This document shows, piece after piece, positions 1 through 9,400 of a DNA stretch of 64,000 nt. This DNA comes from Paragorgia papillata. Taxonomy: Eukaryota > Cnidaria > Anthozoa > Scleralcyonacea > Coralliidae. The DNA lies in contig JAWNZC010000314.1 in NCBI GenBank assembly GCA_035771165.1, positions 2,281,501-2,345,500 of the forward strand, in the 5' to 3' direction. A program made the position numbers and the translations under genes. Each line of letters starts with the position of its first letter. The stretch's first letter is position 1. Under the pieces are notes generated by a model. It saw only the letters and a list, made by a program, of their open reading frames with translations, did not search any database and was not told where the DNA came from.

Positions 1-400
1 CAATGCGACTGTAAATGAGCACAATGTGCACTCAATAAGCAACATGCGAATGTGAATGAGCACAATGCGAATGTAAATGAGCACAATGCGCACTCAATGA
101 GCATAATGCGAATGTGAATGAGCACAATGCGAATGTGAATGAGCACAATGCGAATGTGAATGAGCACAATGCGAATGTGAATGAGCACAATGCGAATGTA
201 AATGAGCACAATGCGCACTCAATGAGCATAATGCGCACGTAATGAGCAAAGTACCCGAGTGTAATGAGCAAAATGCGAATAGAGCATAATGCGAATATGA
301 ATGAGCAAAATGCGCACGCAATGAGCATAATGCGAATGTAACTGAGCAAAATGCGCAAGCATGATGAGAAAAATGAGAACATAATGAGCAAAATTCGCAT
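1..400. repeat. 21-bp minisatellite
   Basis: A tandem array whose best-preserved unit is about 21 bp (core aatgagcacaatgcgaatgt), near perfect at 40-200 and decaying to about 400 with units of altered length. It probably continues left of the window. Because 21 is a multiple of three, the opposite strand has repetitive open frames made of an His-Ser-His-Cys-Ala type heptad; I regard these as by-products, because there is no start context, splice site or non-repetitive coding sequence. Confidence 0.9.
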
Positions 401-568
401 ATGGATTTTGTTCGGAGATCTATATAATATTGCCTGTTATAAAAAAAAAAAGAGAGTGTGCATGTCCAATCAAACAATGCATCACGATTCACGGCAACGT
501 TTTTATACCACATGTTAACTAGGCAATAGATCGTAATATATAGTAATTTCTCTCTGCATGGTGGTAGT
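401..568. other. short spacer upstream of zinc-finger ORF
   Basis: AT-rich spacer with a run of A at 442-452 and a TATA-like stretch near 533-541, about 30 bp before the ATG at 569. It could hold the promoter of the following ORF, but nothing confirms this. Confidence 0.3.
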
Positions 569-1369
569 ATGGGTAATTGTTATCAGTGTAGCCAGTGTAT
601 GAAGCGTTTTTCGTCTGCGTATAACGTAAGACGACATCAAGCCATCTGTTTTGATTATCCACTTCTGGTGGAACAAGGTGACATTTCAGATATTTCAGAG
701 GGAGGATACGATAGAGATAAGCATAACGATGTAGTGATGGAGAATGAAAGTACGGATGCATACAGCGATGAAGAAAATAGCAATGAGTCGGAGGAAGATG
801 GAGAAGACGACTCTTCTACAGACGAAGAAAACAGCATATTGTCGGCGGAAGAAGAAAACAGCATATCGCCGACGGAAGACAACTTGTCCATCGATGAGGA
901 AAGTACTAGCGAACATTCTGAAGAGTCCGAATGCGAGGAAGATGAAGAAAACGACACACTCTGGGAATATATATTAAATGAAGTTTTTGAAAAGGTGGAT
1001 CCTAAACGAAATGCTTTGGTCGAAAAAACAATGCAAGAAAACAACATTACTGTTGACGAAGCTATGAAACATGACTACGCTACGTTGGTTCCAGAATATA
1101 CCAGAGAAATGGCAAAAATATACAAAAAGTACATTCGATTAGTAAAGGAGCTTCAACGTGACAGTATCCACAAGAAAATCATGAAAACAATGAAACGTTT
1201 AATGGATGAAGAAGGCTACGATGAAGATGAAAGTATAAATGCGGCTATATATAAATCAAAGAAAATTCCTTCTACAACGAATGTTAGGATACAAAACCGT
1301 TATGGGTTACATGAACACCGGGACAGAATAATAATTATTTGTGCATTCATAAGTCAATCTACAAAATAA
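569..1369 (+). CDS. Intronless zinc-finger / acidic protein, 266 aa, function unknown
   Basis: Single open frame. Residues 4-27 form one zinc-finger-like knuckle: Cys7-x2-Cys10, 12 residues, His23-x3-Cys27, a C2HC variant of the C2H2 finger with the aromatic and hydrophobic positions present. Residues about 55-130 are extremely acidic and Ser-rich with Glu/Asp runs, like an activation or histone-binding segment. Residues about 130-225 are charged and probably helical (starts near WEYIL, then KIYKKYIRLVKEL), ending in a basic tail. The last A of the TAA stop lies inside an AATAAA at 1365-1370, so the 3' UTR would be very short; compact intronless genes like this are often mobile-element or virus-derived. 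No homologue is recognised and no partner gene is adjacent. A single-exon cellular gene or domesticated cargo is equally possible. Confidence 0.55.
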   Translation: MGNCYQCSQCMKRFSSAYNVRRHQAICFDYPLLVEQGDISDISEGGYDRDKHNDVVMENESTDAYSDEENSNESEEDGEDDSSTDEENSILSAEEENSISPTEDNLSIDEESTSEHSEESECEEDEENDTLWEYILNEVFEKVDPKRNALVEKTMQENNITVDEAMKHDYATLVPEYTREMAKIYKKYIRLVKELQRDSIHKKIMKTMKRLMDEEGYDEDESINAAIYKSKKIPSTTNVRIQNRYGLHEHRDRIIIICAFISQSTK

Positions 1370-1370
1370 A
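1365..1370 (+). terminator. AATAAA overlapping the stop codon
   Basis: The hexamer overlaps the TAA stop of the zinc-finger ORF. A T/G-rich stretch (gttgtgttatttaat) follows at about 1387 and could serve as a downstream element. Confidence 0.45.
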
Positions 1371-1506
1371 TCCATTTTAAAAGACAAGTTGTGTTATTTA
1401 ATCATTTAAATTTTAATTAAACAGTTTAATTATTAGTACGATTTTTTAGTTATCCTAACGAGTTTTTTAGATTTTTTAGTTATCCCTTACAGCATACGTT
1501 GACTTA
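1370..1506. other. intergenic, nothing recognised
   Basis: AT-rich sequence with a short duplicated phrase (ttttttagttatcc at about 1444 and 1474). No gene or element seen. It ends at the TA that flanks the foldback element. Confidence 0.5.
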
Positions 1507-3422
1507 GACTGAAAGCCAGCCGCCGATCGCATCTCGTTCCCACTCGCTGAGAGAGGCGTCTGAATTCAATAGGCGATAATGCCGTCCAGTGACGTCACCA
1601 CCAAGAAACCTGGTAGTGAAATCTGATTGGTTGACAAGTTTCTAATTTGGGATAATTATAAAATTATAGAATATAATAAACAATCTGAATTCCTTCCATC
1701 TTGTCAAATATACGGCGGCTGGTTTTCAGACTGCCCAATACTCTCAACTTGTTAGCTATTTAATGCAGGGCTGTGATATTTTGGACTCCGATGCCTATGG
1801 ACTTTAATTTCATGTTCACGACTTTTGAATGGTTTCGAGGGGAAAAGCGGTGAGTATATCAAGTGGCATGGCATATTGCGCGTGGCATCTTGTCAGTTGT
1901 GGAACAAGATGGCTAGTAATTTCAGAACTACTCATTGTTAAAATATATTGTGTACGTATGTTATTAGATGTTGAATAAACTTTCAATCCATGCATAGTTC
2001 AAGTTTCCCGGTTATGTGAAACTTGTTAAAATGTCAAAAATGTGCGAACCGTTGTTTGAAATAATATCACAAACAGACAGGAAATTGACTTCTCACAAGT
2101 GTTAATACAGAATTTTCGATTTTTTTTAAATACTTAACGCGCAACATCGCGAGATATATGTCAAACAGAAGCTATTGAAAAATGCTATTTGGGGTAGAAA
2201 TTTCTAGTTTTTAGCTAAACGGAAAATATTTTTAAAATGGGGAAACGTCTGTCATTTGATTCATTGCGTGAATGTATTGTTGACTTCGAATTATTACAGT
2301 GTAAACCTTCTGAACGCTACAATCCACTTTATTCTGTATTTTAGTATTTCACTCTGGCTATATTATTACACTGTAACGGCAAACCATTCTAGTCGTTAGG
2401 CCACTAAAGTTAAAGAGTTACGGTTATACCAAAATGGCAAAACCTACTCTGACCGCTGGGGCTTTTTTTTATACTCTGGCCTACACCAGGCGATTTTACG
2501 CGTTCCTGCCTGGGAGGCCGATGGATTGAAAGGGTTAAATAAAAGCTATAAATTCAATTTTGTTTTGGCTAGAAAGCCGCAAATGTTTCAAACCCTTCAT
2601 AATGGTATTAAGATCATGATGCATTCCAAGTAAACAATATTATTGATTTCATGTACATTCACGCAATGAATCAAATGAAGACGATTCCCCATTTTAAAAC
2701 TATTTTCCATTTAGCTACAAACTAGAAATTTCTACCCCAAATAGCATTTTTCAATAGCTTCTGTTTGATATATATCTTGATGTTGCGCGTTCAGTATTTT
2801 TAAAAATATCTAAAATTCTGTATTAACACTTGAGAAGTCAATTTCCTGTCTATTTGTACAATATTATTTCGAAGAACGGTTCGCACATTTTTGACGTTTT
2901 AACAAGTTTCACATAGCGGAGAAACTTGACTATACATCGAATGAAAGCTTATTCAACATCTGATAACATACGTACACAATATATTTTAACAATGAGTAGT
3001 TCTAAAATCACTAGACATCGTGTTCCACAACTGACAAGATGCCGCGCTCAATTAATATGCAATGCCACTTGATATACTCACCGCTTCTCCTCTCGGAACC
3101 ATTCAAAAGCCGTCAACATGAAAGTCCAAAGGCACCGGGAACCAAAATATCACAGCCCTGCATTAAATATCTACCAAGTTGAGAGTATTCTGTAGTCTGA
3201 AAACCAGCCGCCGTATATTTGACAAGATGGAAGGAATTCAGATTGTTTATTATTCTATAATTATATAATTATCCCAAATTAGAAACATGTCAACCAATCA
3301 GACTTCACTATCAGGTTTCTTTGGTAGTACGTGACGTCACTGGACGGCATTATCGCCTATTGAATTCAGACGCCTCTCTCAGCGAGTGGGAACGAGATGC
3401 GATCGGCGGCTGGCTTTCAGTC
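1507..3422. mobile_element. Foldback DNA transposon, 1.9 kb, non-autonomous
   Basis: The first about 780 bp (1507-2290) are repeated in inverted orientation at about 2645-3422; both ends read GACTGAAAGCCAGCCGCCG inward. Flanking bases are TA on both sides (1505-1506 and 3423-3424), consistent with a TA target duplication. The 350-bp centre has no open frame of note, so the element must be mobilised in trans. Arm differences are scattered single bases and small indels, so it is not very recent. Its right end coincides with the left edge of the large inverted duplication. The same outer sequence (tagactgaaagccagc) recurs at 16548. Confidence 0.8.
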
Positions 3423-3459
3423 TAGTCACTGACCTCAATGACAAATTTGGAGTACCAAG

Positions 3460-3819
3460 ATGACCGCTGCCACAAAACTTCCGATCATGCAATATAGGAA
3501 CCATAGTAACGTCGAAATAAAAAGTTTTGAAATGAGAGAACAACAGTCGATCATATATGCATGCACGCATGGTCTTTACATAAATTGGTTTACTCTGTGT
3601 GAACGAATATACAGAAGCAAGGAAAAGAATACGATTTTACTTGTAAACTCACTAATATATATATTTACTTTTATGGTAAATGGGTCGTTGGAAACCTTAT
3701 TGGTTTTTGAAATTTCGTATAAAAATGTACATAGTTTGCTTTTGTTATGTGTATCGCAAAGTGTTCTGTTTTTATGGACCAGTTTTCTCTTTTCTAATTT
3801 ACGATGCATGGTTTCCTGA
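3460..3819 (+). CDS. Conserved ORF of 119 codons, doubtful gene
   Basis: The open frame starts with ATG in a gatgaccgctgccac context and is intact in three copies here (also on the minus strand at 58505-58864 and 62986-63345). A hydrophobic C-terminal half (about residues 58-112) could form membrane segments. Against a gene: the differences between copies are mostly replacements, the third copy has a different C-terminus, the antisense strand is also open, and there is no recognisable domain. It may be a 5' exon or chance. Confidence 0.2.
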   Translation: MTAATKLPIMQYRNHSNVEIKSFEMREQQSIIYACTHGLYINWFTLCERIYRSKEKNTILLVNSLIYIFTFMVNGSLETLLVFEISYKNVHSLLLLCVSQSVLFLWTSFLFSNLRCMVS

Positions 3820-3983
3820 AGTTTCGTTTATTCCAATATAAGACCCATTAAGAAGTAATATACGGTATTAAAATTATTTTTTACTAACAAGGGTGTGCTT
3901 GACTTGGGACCAATATATTTAGAAACTTTCATTTCCCAAAAAATTCAGCAAAAAGTTTCCAATGCAGAGCACACACTCGATTA

Positions 3984-4257
3984 ATCCTGCCACTTGCAAG
4001 CGACCGTTAGGCGAGCGATTTTTTTCATGTTTGTTTACGTTTGAAAGTTGTATGTTTCACACGAAAACGTTGAACGTTTAAAAACAAATAAATCAACTTG
4101 CGGCGTCAGTTCAAAGAAACCTGTCAAAATGACGCTGCAAGTTGATTGATTTGTTTTTAAACGTTCAACGTTTTCTGGTGAAACGTGCAACTTTCAAACG
4201 TAAACAAACATGAAAAAAATCGCTCGCCTAACGGTCGCTTAATTGCAAATGGCAGTA
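3984..4257. mobile_element. Hairpin MITE, copy 1
   Basis: Inverted arms of about 120 bp reading cttgcaagcgaccgttaggc inward, joined by a short loop around 4100-4130. Two more copies lie at 58072-58340 and 62532-62800, where the ends are TACTGCCATTTGC / GCAAATGGCAGTA. TA-type ends suggest mobilisation by a Tc1/mariner-like transposase. No coding capacity. Confidence 0.85.
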
Positions 4258-4259
4258 TA

Positions 4260-5392
4260 GATGATTATAATCAAAATTATATTTACAGTCGGTGTTGATA
4301 AATAAGCCAAACAAAGGACAAAAAAACAGGAAATACAAGACAAAGAAAGCGCAAACTTGGTTTCGTTGGGGCGATGCTTGAATTACTTATACACTTTGAT
4401 TAGCAATTCAAGTGTTGAATTCATGCACCCAAGAAATTTAATCGAATTTAATTGAAATTTAAAATAAAATCGAATGGAAAGTAATAATTGAAACTTAAAT
4501 CAAACTCACTAATACAATACTACAATAATAATAACAGATTATACAATATGTAATTACAAAAAGAGAAAGGTTAGATTGATAAAGAGGCTATAGAGAACAG
4601 ACACGAGTCGATGTCCCAACTAGGCAAACCCCGTTGCTAATAAAACGGATACAAAATAAATAATGGTCTGCTATATTTACTACTACAATACAGAACGCGC
4701 CACTCTTCGCACCTGACGCCAAACTCAGCCCTCTTCACGAATTCATTTATCATATAATTATAAAGAATTACAAAGTTTCGGTAGGGTGCATGAAAGCTAG
4801 ACTAGCAGTATGATATTATCGAAGCTATAAGCTGCATAATTGATACCAACATAGTTATGATATATGAAAATTCAAAATGATCACATACAACAGGCCAATT
4901 ATAGATATTCAAACTTAGTCAAATATATTCACGAACAGATAATATAAGCATTTTAGTCATGCTTATGTATATATATTACAAAACCTTTAACCCTAATCAG
5001 TAAACGGGTTTTCCATCTTGCTTATATTATGCTAACCGCTAACCTGCATGCACCTACAGTATAGGCTATATAATATACGGCGGGACAGTACAACAGAGCT
5101 ATGTTACAATTTAAGTACACCCTTATTACAACAAATAAGAAAATACAATACATAAAATGATGAAAGTCAGAGCAGCAGGGTTTAGAAGAGAGTAGCAGGA
5201 AGAGCATTTGGCAAACAGATAGATTTCCAGGTTCAAAACTTATCGACGTCGTAAGCATTAATTACAGCATTAGTATAATTATAGTAATTAGAAAGTTGAG
5301 TTTTAAACTGATTAACTGAAGTAGAAACTCGTATTGAGCACGGTAGATTATTCCAAAGTAAAGATATACGGTTAAAGTACAGTAACTATAGA
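4260..5392 (-). mobile_element. 5'-truncated LINE 3' end (left arm)
   Basis: On the minus strand, 5380-5233 encodes the typical C-terminus of a non-LTR retrotransposon ORF2 (pattern LLWNNLPCSIR, then VNQFKTQLSN) ending in TGA at 5235-5233. About 0.97 kb of 3' UTR-like sequence follows towards 4260. The mirror copy starts at 56944; there an in-frame TAA replaces a Leu codon, so it is dead. Everything upstream of the last about 50 codons is missing, as expected of 5'-truncated LINE insertions. Confidence 0.65.
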
Positions 5393-6054
5393 TAGACCCC
5401 GTTCACACGAGTCCGGAGCGAGTTGAAAACGGCGCTAAAAAGTCGCAAAACGCCGTTGCGTTCACACGGCACCGGATCGAAATTGTGTGAAAACGGCGCT
5501 CTAACCGGAGCGTTTTTAAAACGATTTCTAGACGGAGCGAGATGAAAACGGAACCCGTGTGAAGATCCGGCACTTTTGCGCTCCGCTTTAGTACCCAGTT
5601 CCTAAATTTTCAGCTCCGAACCAAACGGCTGGCGTATTTTTCAGCAATGGAAATCTTTACTTCTCTTCTCGACTTCGGAAAGGTTGTGCTAAGAACTTGT
5701 GCTGCTGTTTGAACAATTATAACATTATTACAACAATGACTAGCCAAATACGAGAAGATTATTAATAGTCAATAAAGAGAGTTCCTAACAGAAAGACAAA
5801 ATTTGTAAACCTAGAATGAACTATATACACTTTGGTGGGATAATATTCTTTGAATTGCTCCTCGTTTCCATTTACTTTTGACGAAATATTGCTATTTAAA
5901 CAGTGCACAGCATTGAAATACTGGATGTACACCAGAAGGTTCTGGAGTCGTGTGAACATTATCAAAGAGTCGTTAAATTATGACGGGATTCGTGTGAACA
6001 TAACCATATGTTACCGATTATTTTCTATATGGGACTCGTGTGAACGCAGTCTTA
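5393..6054. mobile_element. MITE-like element with GTTCACACGAG ends
   Basis: Left end reads agaccccgttcacacgag and right end ctcgtgtgaacgcagtct, an imperfect terminal inverted repeat; internal phrases repeat gtgtgaacat. The right arm has only the promoter-proximal part (about 56640-56935); the 5393-5750 portion is absent there. The element ends about 200 bp upstream of the TATA box of gene A and is therefore part of its upstream region. Confidence 0.6.
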
Positions 6055-6136
6055 GAAACTATATACTACATCTAGTTCTGGACCGTTTCTAATGATTCTG
6101 ACTAAATTATTATAGTAGATTTAATCCACTATAATG

Positions 6137-6222
6137 CCAACGAACTTCCGAGGACGTGGGAGTTTGATTAAGTGTTTACCGTTGTGATCGCTCAACGGAT
6201 TTTAACGGAAAATAACGGCCTG
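6137..6222 (+). promoter_or_regulatory. Conserved upstream block of gene A
   Basis: The block runs from gccaacgaacttccgagg through gattaagtgtttaccg to gattttaacggaaaataacg. It is mirrored exactly upstream of gene B (56495-56560) and occurs in diverged form at about 59930-60035 and partly at 60720-60790. Conservation among family promoters suggests it is cis-regulatory, though inheritance by duplication alone could explain it. Confidence 0.5.
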
Positions 6223-6251
6223 ACATGCGCACTTCGAGCTTCGAGATTAAG

Positions 6252-6287
6252 CATAAAAAGAGAGAACTTTCAAACAGTTTGTCATTC
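6252..6287 (+). promoter_or_regulatory. Core promoter of gene A: TATA-like box and initiator
   Basis: cataaaaag at 6252-6260 is followed by tcattc at 6282-6287, which fits the TCA(G/T)T(C/T) initiator consensus. The A of the initiator (6284) lies 30 bp from the T of the TATA box, the canonical spacing. This gives a predicted 5' UTR of about 88 bases. The arrangement is identical in gene B at 56404-56439. Confidence 0.55.
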
Positions 6288-6371
6288 GTTGGAGAATATT
6301 CAACTAAGAAGTATCTGCGGGTCTGAAGAAATCAAGTTTGGCTCAACTGGTTGTAGTCTTGGATGCTAACG

Positions 6372-6456
6372 ATGCAATTCCTGATTGTTCTGACGCTGTT
6401 TGCAGTGCAAAGTCTTGCTAAGCCAAGTATCTACAAAGATTTTGTAGACTACGCAG
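6372..6456 (+). CDS. Gene A exon 1: signal peptide
   Basis: The ATG at 6372 opens a 28-codon exon. The peptide has a short polar start, a hydrophobic core (FLIVLTLFAV) and a good cleavage site after QSLA. It ends gcag|gtttgt, phase 1. The sequence is identical in gene B. The intron that follows is about 9.2 kb and full of repeats. Confidence 0.8.
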
Positions 6457-9400
6457 GTTTGTTATTCTTAAATTGACATATATGAGCGTTGAAGTTTAAT
6501 AAGGTTTTTTCTAAACCTTGCAATGCTTCGTGTGAATTGTCGATTACATTTTGCCTTTGTATATGTGCGCACGCCTATATCTATAATGCAGTCGGAACTT
6601 ATTGGGAAGTAAAACGTTAGGCCATGTGAATACCGTAGCTAGCACCACCCGGTTTCTTTCGTGATTAGCGCTCATCATGCACTTGCTGTTATACTTTCTG
6701 GAAATCCGTTATTTTTGGGTGGCTGTGTAGCGGCCCGCGCTTTCTAAGGAGGTGAAAGAGAGCCTGCAACTGAACACACCGTATTTTTTTTTGTCTAAAC
6801 GGTCTAATTAATTTTCCAAAATTCCGCCAATCAGAATTAATCAGACAACAGACTTTACATAAGCTATAAGAGGACTAAGACCCTGTTAATTTTAAGTCAA
6901 ATCTCGCAAGTTGTTTCCAGTTTCTTGTTGCGTTGATGAAGAAGATTGAAAGTTTTCGATATGATCGAAACGAATGGCTGAAGTCAATCCACGCAGTGGA
7001 GTGGATCGACTTGAAGGATCGACTTGAATGTCTCCAATCTCATTCATGTAAACACGGTTTGACTTGAAAATGACTTAATTGATACGCATGAGTGAAGTTG
7101 GTGCGTGTCGTGCTAACTAGGGACCTTAAGATGCTAGGACGACGACGGCGGTTAAAAAGCAATTCAAATTTTAGTATTAAAAAGAAGTCACGGTTAACTC
7201 ACTACCGTATTCATTACTTGAAGCTTGTTTTATAATTTTCAAAGTTTTAAAACGGTTGCAGTGTCTGTGTTAAGGCAATCTCAGACAACAGTTCTCATCA
7301 CCCCACGAGTCAACGTCGTCCTGAAGACGTGAAAATGCTCTGAGTGGCGTTGTATACAGAGCGAGGACGCTGTTCAGATTACACTTGGGACTAGAAATTA
7401 TTCATCATCTTTGTTTTGCAAGAAGAATGCTTTTGTTTGAAGGATGTCGTCCTCGAAGTTGCCGTCGTAGATCTTAAGGTCCCTAATGACGGACATTGAG
7501 GGAAACACAGAAAATAGTGTTCCAAAACCAAAACCAATCTTCCAAGCAGATCGGATTCTCCATGTAAACATGTGCCCGGATTGACTTCACTCGCGTTTTT
7601 CGATTTGATTGGACTGAATCCGCTTCATAGGGCTTCATGCGTCGATTCTGTTTTATGTGTCGCGGTTATTATATATGTTACCTTGCATAATAAATAACCT
7701 ATACTATGTTGCTCTACAACTACGTCTAGAATACTATATTTTTTTGTTAAATAACGACGGATATAATCTGTATCAGGAATGAACTCCTTTCATTCGCGTG
7801 GAACAACTTTATCTTTTTACTCTGTCTAACGCCAGACGATTTCACTTGTCAAAGGAAACGTCTCAGAAAACCATACATGAAACGTTAAAGTCTAGGCAAC
7901 TAACCTATACTTAAAAGAATCCTTAGAAGATTTAATAACTATAATACTGCATGTAAAGTTTGTAGTTTGGCACGCTTTACCTATTGATCATGCAACCTAT
8001 TCAAATTACCCCGCGAGCAGAGCCTTCTTTTCCTTATTTCTTCGCTGAGAGAGAGGAAGAAAAGTAGGCTCTGCTGTATTCGTGACTGGTTTCCATTGCG
8101 CATGCATGTCAGTTGCTTGGTTACAATCTCGAACCCAGTCCCAATCAGAGCAGAAAACAAAACGAGAACCGTTAAATGGGTCTTAAACGGGTTACTTCGT
8201 CCTAAATCTTGGACGAAGCCAAACACGAATACAGCAGAGCCTACTTTTCTTCCTCTCTCTCAGCGAAGAAATAAGGAAAAGAAGGCTCTGCTCGCAAGGT
8301 AATTCAAATTATCTCAAAGAGGAATCATTCATTGCAGACTTGTGGTTTTGGGTTTTTTTTTACTTAAAGAATCCTTGGAGAATTTAATAACTATATAATA
8401 CTGTAAAGTTTGAAAAAAAATGTAGTTTAGCACGCTTTACCTCGATCAAAACTTATTCAAAACATCTCAGAGAGGAGTAATTCAATTCAGACTTGTACTT
8501 TCTGAATCTCATACCATCGATGCTTCCTCGGCCCTAAAAGATATTTGAATCATCCTTAGAATTTGTTTACATCTATAAACTAATAAACCAATTATTCTTG
8601 GTAAATTTAGTTTATGCGAGTTTTAGAACCACAGTATAAACACTTCAGTAATGGCGATTAATTTGAATATTCTCTTATGTGCATCTTAATAAGGGGGTAT
8701 TTATACGGAGGAGCGCCACCACTTGGTAGGGCTGACCCTCTTTGCCGGGATCCCGCATCTCAACGTAATTCCTTGTAATTGTTTGCGTTCACATGATAAG
8801 TGGGCGAGCCCTCCTATAGGCGAGATCTGGCTATTGACAACCCGAGATCTCGCCTAGGAGGGCTGGAATTTCCCATGTAAACGCACTTAATTAAGAGAGA
8901 TGGCCTTCTTAGGAGGCCTAGCAAATCGAAGCTCAGTATTCGCGATAAAATTTGCCTTTTTTTGCTTCTGACCAATTTTTGATGATCAACTTTTTATTTT
9001 ACAAGTTGCGTTTGTTCATATGTTTGTTATAAATTCAAATCGTGTTTGCGAAAATATGATTTCGAGCTTCGTGGGAAAGCTGCACAGGTCGGCAAACAAG
9101 CCAACGCGAGGTGAAATCCAGACCTCTTTCTCGAGCTAGCCCTATTAAACAGGAAGCCTAATCACTATAATTACTGACCCAACGACGTGCTATTCTCAAG
9201 TGTACACGCATTTCCATTGACAAACTTATCCAGTACAATCCATATATTGCACTCAGTTCATCAATTTATAGGCAATTTCGAATACAGAACATTATTTTTG
9301 AATGTTCTGGAAGCTTACACTCTCACAAGAGTTGGCTTATAAATAAGAAAGAGTGTGAGACCGATCTAAACGAGTGTGAGATGTATAACTAATATTTTTT

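Noticed and set aside
1..400. CRISPR-like array
   Set aside because: Units are contiguous without unique spacers; eukaryotic minisatellite.
32..513. Minus-strand frames rich in Cys, Ser, His and Ala
   Set aside because: Translations of the 21-bp minisatellite; the period is a multiple of three, so the frame stays open without selection.
655..1047. Ser-rich minus-strand frame inside the zinc-finger gene
   Set aside because: Antisense of the Glu/Asp-rich segment; no independent signals.
8096..8302. 68-codon frame conserved in both arms (also 54695-54901)
   Set aside because: Runs through the inverted repeat of a MITE and is identical because the element is duplicated.
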